Shown: positions 1 through 11,756, numbered from the stretch's first letter. The stretch: DNA of 64,000 nucleotides from Odontocerum albicorne (GCA_949825065.1 OX463856.1:19154632-19218631); one strand, 5' to 3'. Notes: generated by a model from the sequence alone, not told the origin. Numbers and translations are program-made.

Positions 1-574
1 AGATTTATTTTTGAATTATATTTATAACATGTCTCGAACTAATATTTATTCTATCTTATTTAAAGATCTAAAGAAAAGCGTGATTTTTTCAAATATAAAA
101 AAAACAACCGATATCCTCCATTCGAACAAATATGATCTTCTCACCACTACTATGGGATGGACTTTGAAGAGGCTGGCGCCCTAGCCGAAAATTTACATTG
201 CAAATTTTAACTGGCAATCAGCCCGTGTCCCGGTCGCGCACTCGAGCTTCGCAATCCGCGGCAGGCGGCCCCCCGCACTCTTATGCTAATAATGCCATGT
301 TTTTATTTGATCTCACTTACTAATTTACAATGCGGAATGTATTTAGCGGATTTGAGGATATTGTTTGGACGCGTGCTGCAACAACGGACCGAAGAGGAAC
401 CGGTTTCATCGAACAAAACTGAAGAGTTTCGAGCAAAGTGGCAAAGATGTGGCGCTTAACAGTAAAAGGACATAAACAAGACAATGACGTAATATTAACT
501 AAACAAAATTGTTTGATAAATAGATGAGATAAGCCTGGATATTAAAGACGAAATTAATAAGAGTTGCATTTACT
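1..574. other. Unassigned AT-rich DNA
   Basis: No gene or recognisable repeat. A GC-richer patch at about 200-290 has no usable reading frame and no splice signals that I can see. Confidence 0.5.
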
Positions 575-960
575 TAAAATGTGGTGTTAAGTCGATCATA
601 ACGCTCATAACTCACTAATTTTAAATAACAAATATTTATTTGTCACATCAGTTCACTTCAAAAAAGGTTTTAAAATGTGGTGTTAATTCGATAATAATGC
701 CCATAACTCACTAATTTTTTATAACAAATATATTTGTCATATTATTCCGCTTCAAAAAAAGGTTTTAAATGTGGTGTTAAGTCGATCACAACACTCATAA
801 CTCACTGATTTTTCAATAACAAATATATATTGGCCATATTAGTCCACTTCAAAAAAGGTTTTAAAATGTGGTGTTAAGTCGATCAAAATGTTAATAACTC
901 ACTGATTGTTAACAACAAATATACTATATTTGTCATATTAGTCCATAACAAAACAGTTTT
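575..960. repeat. Tandem repeat, 4 units of ~96 bp
   Basis: Four head-to-tail copies start near 575, 671, 765 and 861. Each opens with AAATGTGGTGTTAA, has TAACTCACT in the middle and ends (except the last) in a CTTCAAAAAAGG-like stretch. Copies differ by substitutions and small indels, so the array is old. No coding potential. Confidence 0.85.
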
Positions 961-1009
961 TAATTTCGTTCAGGTGTCGCGAATGGATTAATTTTAAAAT
1001 GTGTGTCTT

Positions 1010-1112
1010 TATATTCAATGAAGTGATAAAGAATTAATGTAAACTTAAAGGTGATGTGTTGAGTAAGATGAAGAAGAGCACTTTGAGATGATTTAGGCAC
1101 GTGGTGCGTTTC
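1010..1112 (+). mobile_element. RTE-type LINE fragment (family 1)
   Basis: Carries the block 'AAGATGAAGAAGAGCACTTT', which in longer copies encodes the conserved C-terminal motif LRWFGH..RMN of RTE-clade reverse transcriptases. Truncated at both ends. Confidence 0.7.
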
Positions 1113-2080
1113 AATCTTCTATAGATCCTTACTGCAGGATCAAGAAAACTCGATTAAAATCGTGCTAAAAAAATCGATTCTTTATCCAACAAAAGTACTT
1201 TTTTAGAAGTTAGAGGTACTCAATCTTCATCAGATATTTATTAAATTACTAATTATTTATTACACTAATAATAATCTTCCGAAAAATACGATAGAGCGCA
1301 GTCACTGAACAAATAAATGTAAATTTGGTTCCGACCCCACGTGTTCAAATATAGTTTTGTAGGAAAAATATACGAGTACAGTATCTTGCACCAAGAATTT
1401 ACAATGCATTTCTGAGGAAAGCGATGATTTTATTTAATGATGCGTCTAAAATTTAAAAAAAATAACGCTTCGTCTATACAAAGACAAATGAGTGAATAAT
1501 TGATGCGAATGTAGACCGTGTGATGGAGAGTTGTTGGATATGATTTTAATGTGTTTTTTAGATTATGATGCGGTTGAAATTGTGTAATCGAGATTTAAGT
1601 GTACAAATTTTTCATCTCAATATTTAAGTATTTAGGACAACTGCATGAAATTTATAATTAAGGAATATACCGGTTCTCCTCATTCAAGATCTCTTTCAAC
1701 ACCCATCCCAGAATAAACCTATCCCGACTTCGCGCGGAACAGCGCGAAGAAACCCTCCAACACCACATCTAGCTTGGACCGTGAAGTTCTATAAAAAAGT
1801 CAACAGAATCACTGCAATCCTCTAATTGTTTCCCAGGGGGCTTACGAGAGTAAGTCCGACCTATCTTTTCGTTTTAAGAACTATTTCCGAAGCATCATAT
1901 GTTGCCTATCTAGTTCATCCACAGTATTATCAGGGAGGACCAAGGTCTAAGATAATGTGATGGAACGCAAGTGGCCTAAACGAGTGCACATGTACGTGCT
2001 AAGTAATAATTAGTATAAAAATAATTAGTTGTAAGAATTGTTATCTAGTTATTATTAGTATGTAGGTATTGACTATTGAC
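1113..2080. other. Unassigned; small hairpin and possible LINE remnant
   Basis: No intact ORF. A perfect 8-bp stem (CTTCGCGC/GCGCGAAG, 6-nt loop) lies at 1728-1749. Around 1955-1990 one plus frame reads like the WNA.GLN motif that begins LINE endonuclease domains, so 1690-1990 may be a decayed ORF1/endonuclease junction. Low confidence. Confidence 0.3.
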
Positions 2081-2270
2081 GACCTCCGTGGCATAGTTGG
2101 TAAGACGCTTGTCTCCCAGCCCAGAGGTTACGGGTTCAAATCACGCTTGAACCCAGATTTTTTAAAAAGGATTGCAGTCTGGTTTTCACTTAAGGCCTCT
2201 TTAATTTTTTATGGTTGATTGGAAGAGATTGTCACATGGCAATAAGCACGCCAGGTTGTAGTGTACATAA
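2081..2270 (+). mobile_element. tRNA-derived SINE, class 1, full length
   Basis: The tRNA-like head has a perfect box A (TGGCATAGTTGG, 2089-2100) and box B (GGTTCAAATCA, 2133-2143). A body follows (CAGTCTGGTTTTCACTTAA) and then a tail beginning GGTTG.TTGGAAGAGATTG and ending GCACGCCAGG. The tail holds a short hairpin (ATTGTCA/TGGCAAT). This is the best copy of a family seen over a dozen times in the window. The tail matches the LINE 3' end at 52723-53270. Confidence 0.88.
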
Positions 2271-3278
2271 TGAAAGTGTAATACGATACAACTATTTCTA
2301 AGAAATTAAATATTAAGATTACTAAAAATAAAATGACACGTAGGAAATTAAAATTAAGTTAGTTCACAATTATAATATATCAATTAGTTTAGTTCTTAAG
2401 ATATAAATTTGTATATACATATAGGTATTATACCTTTGGCATTTTTTTGTTTTATAGATTACTTAATTGAATAATAATAAAAAAAGGTGGTTCTCTTTGT
2501 CCTTTCCATTAAATAGTTATTAATTGCAAATGTTCTGTTTTGAATAATAAATACAATGTAGAAGTACGGAAGAATTTACCAAAAATATATATTTCCCTTT
2601 GATCTTGAATACACACTAAAACATGATGGAAAAAATATCCCTAGATCCTCGGAACAAACATATTTGGATGTTGCAATGACGTGTCATTTAACCCCTCAAG
2701 TCCTTCATAAATCTTAAATAAACAAATCACCACACACGAGTTCATCAATCCTTCAATCTCAGCATTCTGCGTTCCTGTTTATCTAGATTCAACATAGGGG
2801 TGAGAGCAAGAGGAAAAATCCTCGTTTCTATTGAGAATACCACCATCTAGTGTGCATTTTAAGGGTTTATGTGTGGCGAAAAATACTCGTTTGTCGTGAG
2901 AGATGGAAGTGTCGCCGACACTTGTTACAATATTTGGACAAAGCTTCCGAATCGAGCACTGGAACTGAAAAGAGTGAATATAAAATGGAAAGAGCGAATG
3001 TGTTAAAGAAATAAATACGAGTAATTCTTTTAATACTACGAATATTTGCTTACAAGACAGTAATTTCACGATATTTATTAAAAATATATACGACACTTAA
3101 TTATCATTTACAAACAATAACAAAATTTACTAAACAAAATATAAAATAATAACTTCAATAATCCAACACAATTTAGAATACATACGGCGCGTAAAATCCC
3201 CAATGTACACAGCACAACACACCAAAGAGTGTGAGCTGAAAAAAACATCTGATATCTTCGCAGTCGGGCTCACCCAGT
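2271..3278. other. No feature seen
   Basis: AT-rich single-copy-looking DNA. The short minus-strand frames at 2779-3324 have no family resemblance and low-complexity AT-driven composition. Confidence 0.5.
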
Positions 3279-3423
3279 GGGCATCTAGCGGTGATGTCCT
3301 CATTGCATATCGGTGATATCTCATAACACAGCGGCGATATCCACATCAGAGTTACGTGGACATCACCTCTATTGTATGAGAAATCACCGCTATGCTATGA
3401 GGGCATTACCGCTAGATATTCCC
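3279..3423. repeat. Long imperfect palindrome (MITE-like hairpin)
   Basis: Two arms of ~66 bp, roughly 80 percent complementary, surround an ~11-nt loop near 3345-3355. Both outer ends carry ATCTAGCGGT-like sequence, and CGGTGAT recurs inside each arm. Could be a hairpin MITE or a fold-back remnant. No transposase or obvious target duplication. Confidence 0.75.
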
Positions 3424-3477
3424 GATCATTTGGTAGCTTCTCTCTTTAATGTATTTTCTTTTCCATTCTCTTGAAAT

Positions 3478-3985
3478 AAATAAACGATTTCAGGATATAT
3501 GTATAGATACTATGTTGCGATCAATAAACCTGTATTTATTTATTTACAAAAAGTCAAATACAATTAACAAAAATACACAATTTGTTAGATAACAAGAAAA
3601 AAGATACAATGAAAATAGAATTACCAGTCTCCCAAGATCTAAGATTAAGAAATGTTACACAAGGATCCTCCTGAACTTAACAATATCTACATCAAAAATA
3701 TTCACCAATCAGACATCGACGAATAACAAATTGTGGATTTTATCATGACCTGAACGATGACCAAAATATAAAAGGTTCTTTTTTAAAAATGTCTTGCAAA
3801 TTGGTACATGTACATAATCCCAACAGACGGCACAGAATATATATTTATTTCTTTATCTTCCAATGAATTCTTAAACGTCCGAAGTTTTTACAAAAAATCC
3901 AACTTAAGTACGTCAAAAATAAAAATTACTCTTGCTTTTTTCACCCAAAGACTGCCGAACTTCATCATACTCGTATATGGATGAA
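3478..3985 (-). mobile_element. LINE 3' fragments, CR1/Jockey-like
   Basis: 3541-3985 read on the minus strand gives weak C-terminal LINE reverse-transcriptase sequence (FDVDIVKFRR.L). It is homologous to 32770-33150, where the reading is clearer. 3478-3540 is a separate fragment whose tail (AATAAACCTGTATTTATTTA) matches the dispersed family at 18480, 19005 and 22365. Both are heavily decayed. Confidence 0.55.
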
Positions 3986-4118
3986 AGGAGGTTTGGGCAG
4001 ATACAAGAATAATTATAAACGCGAAAGCCTATGAACCTATTTAACTAATTTATTTATTTTTATAAAGCTTACATATACAGGTTAAACCGATTGCATACAA
4101 AGTTTAGGAGAAGTTATA

Positions 4119-5041
4119 CTACCTTGATCCAAAAGTTTTAGGACCGGCCACCGTGTGGCGCTGTCAGTCACACGATTGGAATTATTTTTTTTGTTAGGTT
4201 ACCACATCTATCATTGACACTTCCCTCCAAATTTCAGCGTCATAGCTTGACATTTGTAAAAGTTACGCTGTACTGAGTACATCTACCTTTGTGCGTGTTT
4301 TCGATTTTCGAAGTTTGAAAATGGCATCAACCGTGCATTAACGAGTTTGCATTCAATTTTGTGTGAAAAACGGATTTAACGGTCCGCAGATCTTGGAAAT
4401 GTTGGAGAAGTGTTTTTCGGTGGCACGAACGCTTCAGAAGTGGTCGTGAGTCGATCGAGGATGACGAACGCAGTGGCAGTCGAAAACCGATGAAAACATC
4501 GATAAAATCAAAGAAATGTTGGCCGAAAACCGCAAATTGACCATCAGAGAGCAGGCAGAGGACTTGAACATCGCTTATGGATCCGCTCAAGACATTTTGG
4601 TTAGTGATTTGGGCCTCAGACGTGTTGCTGCAAAACTGGTGCCGAAATACCTCAATTTCATGCAAAAAAGGACCGCGTTGAAATCGCGAAAGACATGATT
4701 TCCATGAGTCTTTGACCAAAAACAACACGAATACTATCCAGCAGCCTTCGAATTCACCTGATCTGGCTCTCTGCGACTTTTTACTGTTCAACCGACTTAA
4801 AAAACCGTTTCGCGGAACGCGTTACAGCACCCGAAAGGATGTCATGAAAAAAATCGAAGACGGCTCTGATGGACATACCGAAAATTGAGTACCAGCGGTG
4901 TTTCGAGGATTGGATCAAGCGCTGGCGTAAGTGCGTTGCAGTCGATGGGGAGTACTTTGAAGGGGACCATATCGATTTTGATGAATAAACTTGTATTTTC
5001 GATTTAATGAATAAAGTCCTAAAACTTTTTGATCAAGGTAG
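4119..5041 (+). mobile_element. Mariner element, internally deleted (923 bp)
   Basis: 26-bp terminal inverted repeats (4119-4144 and 5016-5041; outer end CTACCTTGATC) match at 25 of 26 positions and are flanked by TA (4117-4118, 5042-5043). Inside are mariner transposase pieces on the plus strand in shifting frames: an N-terminal HTH-like part (about 4348-4420), the KLTIREQAEDLNI/GSAQDIL helix region (4516-4698), and the third catalytic block SPDLALCDF near 4756. The region holding the first two catalytic aspartates is gone. Full mariners are ~1.3 kb, so a few hundred bp are lost. Non-autonomous. Confidence 0.92.
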
Positions 5042-5047
5042 TATACA

Positions 5048-7123
5048 TAACGTGACCATTTATTTTTTGACTCAAAACGGGACATTGGTTTATTTAAGTC
5101 AAATAACCATAGGTAGTCATTGAAAAAAAAAAACTTTTTAAAGTTATATTGATGTATTTAGAAAAATTAAGATAACATTAAAGTTACTAATTGAAATCCA
5201 AAATGTTTAGTTATATTTATATTTTTCAGAGGAACAAATTTGTTTTAAAACATTTGGTGATGATTTTAAGTAGGAATGAAACTCTTGGCACGTTTTTTTT
5301 TATATTGACCTTGGTAATCAACATCGCCTTTAAAACTGGAATTTGTAACTGAGTTTTCTCAGATGTCCATAATTTGTTCATCATAGAAAATACTCTTTCT
5401 ACTGGAGCATTTGTAGCAGGCAAACATAAAATATATTCAATTAAAACAGAAAAATTTTCATGCTGCAGATTGTTGGCGTGAAAATGATTGAATACTTCCA
5501 CCCAACGAGTTTCCGTGGAAACATTTTGATTATTCCATTCTGTTACCTTTTGCGATGTAATGTAGTTAGAAATTAATGAAAATTCGTCAAAAACTTCTGT
5601 ATCTTTATTACTATCAATATATTCCTTTTCAATTAGGACATCCAGAGCTTTTTGAATGTCTTCCCATGCGGGGACGTTTTTTAAATCTGCCCAAAAAAAT
5701 ATCTCCATTTCTTTGGTTAGAAAGCAAGTCCACTGCTCCAGATATTCACGGCTTGTTTTATAAAATTCTGTAGCCGTCCTTTTCACAAACTCTTCATCGA
5801 TACCAGTACCATTATCTTTCAATTTCACCATAAATTGACGGACTGAAAATGGGAGAAACTGATTGGTCTGTTCAATCGTGTAAATATAAAAAAATGAATA
5901 TATCTTCACAATTATACTTTCATAATCTAAGGGTAGCCCATCTGCAGCAGATTTTACAGCATTATGAATTACATGGGCTCCACATCCAATACCTATTAAT
6001 GGCTTTTTCATAAATGTTTGTTATTTTGTCAAGACATTGTTAGTTCCTCGCCTAGCTGCGCCCCCGAAATTGACGTTGGCATTGTCCCCACAAAATGCCA
6101 CGACTTTTTCTGTTAAATTGTAATCTGTCAACACTTGGTTTAAATAATTGACAATAATATCTGAAGTCTCACCTGGCTGTTCTTGTAGGTCTAAAATTTT
6201 CACTTGTACACCTACGTAGGGTAGAAAAAAGCGCACTACAGTAGGGTATATTTTCTTACTACCATGGTTTGAAGCGTCAGTCAAAATTGTAATACAATTC
6301 GCCGTATCAAGATCATCTTTTAATTCTTTCATCGCTGTACGCGCCAAAACATTTACTGCAATAGCTTCTGATTTCGTACGCGCGCATGTAAATTTCAAAT
6401 CAAAACATGATTGAATTATTTTCGAAGCACAATCATTGGAGCGAAAACTGTGATTTTCTTGTATCGTGTGATAAGCCCAGACGCCTTCTGCCGCAGCGAT
6501 ATCCAAATCCTTTGTCGTTGGCGCGTCTGATTTCTTAAAAAAATTTAACATCGAAGAACTCGAAGCGGCGGCACGGTCGGCATTTTTATGCTTTTCAGAT
6601 TTTAAATGTTGTTCAATATCACCTGCACCACTATGAGAAACACTAAATTCTGTACGACACTTTTCGCATCTGACATCTGAGGGAGTATTTATTTGCCTAA
6701 TAAAAGGATATTTTGCTTGTAAGCTAACATTAAACGAACACTTACGTTTTGGCATATTAACTTAGGATTCCAAAACAAAAGAAGTTAAAGAAAATTACTA
6801 ATCGAGCATCAAACAACAAAACAATGAGCGAGAAGTGAGCGAACGAAAACTCTGTCAAATAACAATAATAAGCCAAAGCGCGCGCGAACGTTGGCATCCT
6901 CGGCTACTCTCGGTTATCGTCGCGTCAACGGACGACGCGGTCGGTCTTGCTCTCGCACACTGCTCGCGTCCAGCCGACCGTACGGTAAGCTTTGGTTCCT
7001 CAATTTTCGCGCGGATTCCGAAAACGGGACAATTTTGCGTCCGAGAATTTATTTCGGGGACACCGGGACTCGTAATTATAAAATGGGACAGTCCCGTTCA
7101 AAACGGGACGTCTGGTCACGTTA
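5048..7123 (-). mobile_element. hAT DNA transposon (2,076 bp), ends and target duplication intact
   Basis: Perfect 11-bp terminal inverted repeats (TAACGTGACCA / TGGTCACGTTA) are flanked by an identical 8-bp target duplication AGTATACA at 5040-5047 and 7124-7131, diagnostic of the hAT superfamily. Subterminal motifs of the type AACGGGAC recur near both ends (for example 5077, 7020, 7101). The transposase gene is on the minus strand. The left target copy overlaps the right end of the neighbouring mariner. Confidence 0.95.
5226..6755 (-). pseudogene. hAT transposase (BED zinc finger) with one in-frame stop
   Basis: Encodes the enzyme that cuts and rejoins the element ends at 5048 and 7123. Translated from ATG at 6755 it opens with a basic MPKRK start and a BED-type zinc finger (CEKC ... 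HLKSEKH, about residues 31-57). A first catalytic-aspartate region follows (ILTDAS, near residue 167). The C-terminal hAT dimerisation block is present (ATNAPVERVFSMMN, in the second half). The reading frame is continuous apart from a single TAA at 6021-6023, followed three codons later by an ATG at 6011. Total span is ~509 codons, within the usual range for the family. Old decay would normally leave more lesions, so this copy looks young. Whether the two halves are ever made separately is unknown. Confidence 0.9.
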
Positions 7124-7184
7124 AGTATACAGCAACTAATTAGTAAACATACATATAAGTAAGCATACAAACCATCACACAATT

Positions 7185-7535
7185 TCCCTGCTGGGGTAAG
7201 CAGAAAGGACAGAACGTCAGACTTGTCAACGTCGACAAACTCTTTCAAATTATTATTCACATGATTCAACCTCTTAGTTTTCTTCTACCACGCCTTCCAC
7301 TCACACTCGAACTGTACAATTGTTTTATTAGTCTTTCTTCCTTCATTCGTTGTGTGTCCTAACCATCTCAGAGTGCGTCATCTTAATCAATACATGCTTC
7401 AATTCACATTCATTTCTAATCCCTTTATTCCATATTCTGTCCTAGTTTATCACCCTATTCTCAGAGTACGCATTTCTACAGCATTTATTCGACTCATTTC
7501 AGTCCTTTGCCACGTCCACGTTTCATTATATTACT
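7185..7535 (-). mobile_element. RTE-type LINE 3' fragment (family 1)
   Basis: Begins at the family's 3' terminus (minus-strand reading of the PDR block near 7175-7200) and runs through the inverted LRWFGH..RMN region to ~7535. Many frameshifts. Confidence 0.75.
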
Positions 7536-8484
7536 AAATTATATAATAGTGATAAATATAAAATCAATTAAAAAATACAATTCAGAATTTTAAATAATGA
7601 TGTCATCTGCAATTAAATAAGGCGAAACGAAACAAACTCCCAATTAGTTCGTTAAATAAAATCTGTATTGACTATTAGTGCCTTCAAATTCAAATACCAA
7701 ACTATTTTAATAGGAAGTTTCACCTCAATTAATAGACGATCAAAAAAAGACCAACAGTCTATGTAGATAAGGGAGCGATTTAAGAAGCACGGACCAGACG
7801 CCAGAACGATAGCGGAGGGCCCATCGAGGACAACTGACGCCGGAGACGTCGTTTAATTGATAAGAAGGAACGGCAAAGGGGTTTACCGACTGGTTCAAGA
7901 GTGGATTGTTCAACTTGGCTGTGATTTTAACACTACATTCAAATAAAAATGAAGATTTTAGGTGCTTGTTTTTAATTTTTTCCGTCATCTTTTAGTATCC
8001 ATACTGTTAGGCTCTTAAACCAGTTAGCGGATAATAATAAGCTTCAAGAAGCGAATTAAAAAAACGTTACACCCCGCTCTAGTGACATGGCGTATTTTTT
8101 CTGGATATTTATCATCATGTTTGCCAATGATTTAATGAATAGCAAAGAAGGTATCAGAAGTTTGTGAAGTCCTACAAAAACGTAAAATGACCAAACGAAT
8201 CCATTTTGAGACAGGGTAGAGTGGAAAGACTTTATTCATTAATACGTTATTATGGCAACCCTTCAACATATCGGAATTGATGTTTCGAAGATATTGAAAA
8301 ACATGGCCGGGAGACAGCATTGTCTTCGGCCCCATTAATCGCTCCTTCGGGTTTAGGACCACTGAAATAGGCAGGAAACTCGCTGTTCGTCATCAATCGC
8401 ACACGTATAGAGAATATGAGTATTGTTAATAAATGAAATTTTTTACCAGAATAATTATACGACCCTTTTTTAGTAAATTTTTTT
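7536..8484. other. Unassigned; possible decayed retroelement
   Basis: No intact gene. 7780-7870 and 8260-8400 are GC-richer and have minus-strand frames of ~80 codons. I recognise no family and see no splice signals. Confidence 0.4.
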
Positions 8485-8558
8485 TGGTACAATCAGGAAT
8501 CGAACCCGAAACTCTGGGTAAAAGCCAAGCGTTTTACCAACTAGGGCACGGAGGTTTC
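8485..8558 (-). mobile_element. tRNA-SINE head, class 1
   Basis: Minus-strand box B (GGTTCGATTCC read from the complement of 8495-8510) and box A region with TTGGTAA spacing. The tail is missing; it joins an RTE 3' end directly. Confidence 0.7.
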
Positions 8559-8559
8559 C

Positions 8560-9085
8560 AAAGGCTTTATGATAGGAGAGTATAGATGACGAGGTGTATG
8601 GACGTGGGAGAAGTGAAATATATGTGCCAGGATAGAGTGGAGGAGATCTGCTTTCTGTGCCTACCACAATAAACACAATGGATGATGGTGATGATGACAG
8701 CGATACATTAACCATATTAAAATCTTAGTCATGGGAGGTCGTCAGTCTTTATAAAAAGAGTATGCATGACGAGGTGTATAGAAGTAGCAGAAGCGAAAGA
8801 TGCGTGACAGGATATAATGAAGTAGTTTACTTTCTTACCCCTACCCCAGTAGATAAGGCATGATGGTGATGATGACAGCGATACATTAGTCATATTAAAA
8901 TCTTAAAGTCATGGGAGGTCGTCCAAGTTTGTGTAATAAGAAAGTATGCATTACAAGGTGTATATAAGTGGCAGAATCGAAAAATGTGTGCCAGGATAGA
9001 ATGAAGTGGAGATCTGCTTTCTTTGCCAGCCCCAATAGAGACAAGGCGTGATGTGATGATGATGGCGAGACATTAGTCACATCAA
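8560..9085 (+). repeat. Three tandem copies of an RTE 3' end (~180 bp unit)
   Basis: Units at about 8568-8750, 8751-8930 and 8931-9085 each carry the plus-strand C-terminal RTE stretch (RCM.V.EA...C..R) and the 3' terminus. Each is followed by a shared non-RTE spacer containing GATGATGACAGCGATACATTA and, in the first two, GTCATGGGAGGTCGTC. Because the spacer is repeated too, this is segmental tandem duplication, not three insertions. Confidence 0.8.
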
Positions 9086-9690
9086 ATTCTAAAAGAGTCA
9101 TACTGCAGATGCTGCATAAACGCCCACACGCCAGTTGACTCACCTATTGCGAAAGTGTGAAAATGTTTATAGCGTATAAAAAAATGTTTCAAAAATAGCA
9201 CAAAACAACCGCAAAATCAACATAACAAAGGTGCCGCCAAAGTGGCAAAAAAGTTTGCTACAAGCGCCACACTGGAGGGGCAGACATAAATCATCGCTAA
9301 TTGGTGAAAATACACTCGGATTATCTCGAATGATACTAATTTACTGATCGGCAATCTCCGAAATGTGTAACTGTATTTAACTGAACTGGGAATATCGATT
9401 AATTAATTACATTGGAATGCAATGACAAACTTTGTTGAAAAAATTTGCTCTTTTTATATACTTTTTTGTACTAAAATTAAAAATTAAAAAAAATCGTATA
9501 GTTTTAATATATTGTAATATATTATATTGTCTGGAAAGTACGAATAGTTTCGTATTTCTCGGATAGACGTCGTTAGGACAAAACATTTCGTAGCAAACAT
9601 TATTGCAAACCTGCTGAATGTATATTATTATGAAATTTAATAGTGCTGTGCATTTTTGGCTATTGTTTACACAAATTTATTGAGCGTCTC
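9086..9690. other. Unassigned; holds a short dispersed repeat
   Basis: 9540-9645 (TTTCGTATTTCTCGGATAGA...) is duplicated at 21345-21440 with ~85 percent identity. Otherwise nothing recognised. Confidence 0.5.
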
Positions 9691-9734
9691 TCTCTTGACG
9701 TCATTTTGAAGGTGGAAAAAATATGTTGTAATCG

Positions 9735-10012
9735 CAGTAAAAAACGCGACACAACCCAATAAATAGTTATATGGCGACGACACAGTAAGCGATCGTGTAA
9801 CAAATATGGTTAAAAATCCATAATGGTGATACTTCACCCGAAGACGGTGTCCGCTCTGGAAAAGTGATTACCATTAATGACGACCAAACCAAGGTTTTCA
9901 TCGAGAATTAACACTACAATATACGAAAGATTGCTGAGATACAGAACCTACCGTCCACGAGCATTTGGTGCAATTTTGCGTTTGGATGTGATCTAAAAAT
10001 ACGAAATTGTTT
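9735..10012 (+). mobile_element. Mariner transposase fragment
   Basis: Conceptual translation around 9800-9950 gives the linker between the two DNA-binding helices of mariner transposases (NGDTSPEDGVRSG, then IENxxYxIRKIAE). Frameshifted. No terminal repeats found. Confidence 0.65.
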
Positions 10013-10044
10013 CTGCAGCATGCTTTTAAAAAAAAAAAAAAAAC

Positions 10045-10790
10045 AAGCTGTAGAAATGCGTACACTGAAAATAATAAGAATAAATGGTGTGACAATGTAT
10101 TACAGAATATAAAATTAAGTGTTTACATATGAATGTAAACCTAAGTCGAATGGACAGTGCATTTAGACATGGGTCGGCAACCGGCGGCCGCATGCAGCTC
10201 ACACGTGCATTTTTTGCGGCATATAAATTGTTGACCATACTTATATAACATGCAGTCTGTTGAATTATTTGAATAGTAAATTTTATATGAATAATATATA
10301 AGTAAATAATTTTACATACATATAGATATTGTCATGCAGCCTGGCGTGAGTCAACTAGGTGCACACACTCTCAATTGTGGTGTATTCTTATTGTCGCAAC
10401 TTAGTGATAAATTCAGTGACGTCAACTATAATCTTCAGAGGACATATTTTTTGTAAAAAATCATTTTCAAAATGGGATCAAGAAAACACAAATTGCAGAC
10501 GAAGGAAAAAGTTTTAATCAGGAGTGGAGCATCAAGTACTTGATATAACATATTTTCATTCGATTTCGTTTTTATAAATCTTTTTTTTTTTTTCATAAAC
10601 AATCAAAATTGATTTTATTGCACTCCCTACATTATCTTAAACACTCGCCGCCATATTGTTAAAACAAAAAGTTGAATATAACCCGTAAGTCGAAAAAGGT
10701 TGCCGACCCCTGTATTAAGAGGACGAAGAAGAGCACTTTGATATGGTTTGGGCATGTAGAACGAATTAATGAAGACTAAAAAATGATCTC
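10045..10790 (+). mobile_element. RTE-type LINE fragment split by a MITE
   Basis: 10045-10159 matches the RTE segment just before the LRWFGH block (compare 15850-15930), and 10721-10790 continues with GAAGAAGAGCACTTT. The hAT MITE at 10168-10712 sits between the two halves. Confidence 0.75.
10168..10712. mobile_element. Non-autonomous hAT (MITE), 545 bp
   Basis: Ends are CATGGGTCGGCAACC and GGTTGCCGACCCCTG, inverted repeats of the CAGGGGTCGGCAACC class. The flanking 8-mers CATTTAGA (10160-10167) and TATTAAGA (10713-10720) match at 6 of 8. No transposase. Confidence 0.82.
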
Positions 10791-11290
10791 GGTTCACATA
10801 ATGTAATGTAATACAGGAATGATAATTGTAGTCAGAGAATAAATGTAAGTAAAAAGGAATGTACATGTAAGTGCACTGAAAACAAATGTTCCAGACAAAA
10901 GCTCATGTCATGTCAAACAAAAAAGGGAACTTATAAAGTATCGAGCTTACATGTTAAACAGATTACATAGTATCTAATCAAGATATGTCCTGTCATACTA
11001 AGTGTTGGGCAAGTCAAAGCTATTAGTCTCCAACATATAGAATTATATTTCCTTAAAAATATGTAGATAAGAAAATAATTTGAATTTATTGAAGGAGAAA
11101 GATTGAAGTTTTATGTACAGAAGATCAAATTGCAATGCGTGATAGATAATGTTGAAATAGTTCTTGATTTTGTTGAAATCAAAAAAAGTTATTTTATCTC
11201 TGTATGTACGAGTATTTAAGATTATAAATAATGTTAAACGGGCATCTAACGATTCTCCAATTTTCATAAATATAGTATAGTATCGTAGAC
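10791..11290. other. No feature seen
   Basis: AT-rich, no repeat or frame of note. Confidence 0.5.
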
Positions 11291-11294
11291 GATT

Positions 11295-11630
11295 TTGGTT
11301 ATCTTAGATATATCTACAATTGCTGATAATAGTGGATGTGAAACTGAAATAAAGAGAATAAGAGGCAAAGTGTGATATGCCGAAGCTTGAGACTGATCTG
11401 GAGAAACAGACAAGTCTATAGAAGATTAAAAATACGTATTTTTAACAACCTTAGTTTTGCTCGACATTGCTGTATGCCTCAGAAAGTTGGGTAATAAAGG
11501 TCACGGATATACTCGTATACTACTTCGAGATGTGGTTGCTGAGAACTTCATAGACAGAGCGACAAACGAATGTCTCTAAATTAGAAGAACTCATCATCTC
11601 AGATACGGTATCAAGATTATGTGAATGGTT
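11295..11630 (+). mobile_element. RTE/BovB-like LINE fragment (family 2)
   Basis: Decayed copy of the reverse-transcriptase C-terminal region best seen at 54075-54720: GCE.E.K..R motif near 11335, LRK.GN near 11480 and a RRTHHLR-like end. Several stops. Confidence 0.55.
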
Positions 11631-11644
11631 GAAGTAACATAGGC

Positions 11645-11756
11645 ACTCACTTTTTACTATAAATATCGTGATTCTTTACTATAAATATCGTCATTTTTAC
11701 TATAAATATCGTCATTCTTTACCTCACTTTTTTATTACAAATATCGTCATTCATGA
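11645..11756. repeat. Short tandem repeat (TAAATATCGTCATT), 4 units
   Basis: Four units of ~23-35 bp share ACTATAAATATCGT. Slightly diverged. Confidence 0.8.

Noticed and set aside
2779..3324. Minus-strand frames of 105 and 64 codons
   Set aside because: No conserved motif, no splice context and composition like the flanks; chance frames.
5226..6755. Domesticated hAT-derived host gene
   Set aside because: Intact terminal repeats, an 8-bp target duplication and an in-frame stop point to a recent transposon, not a host gene.
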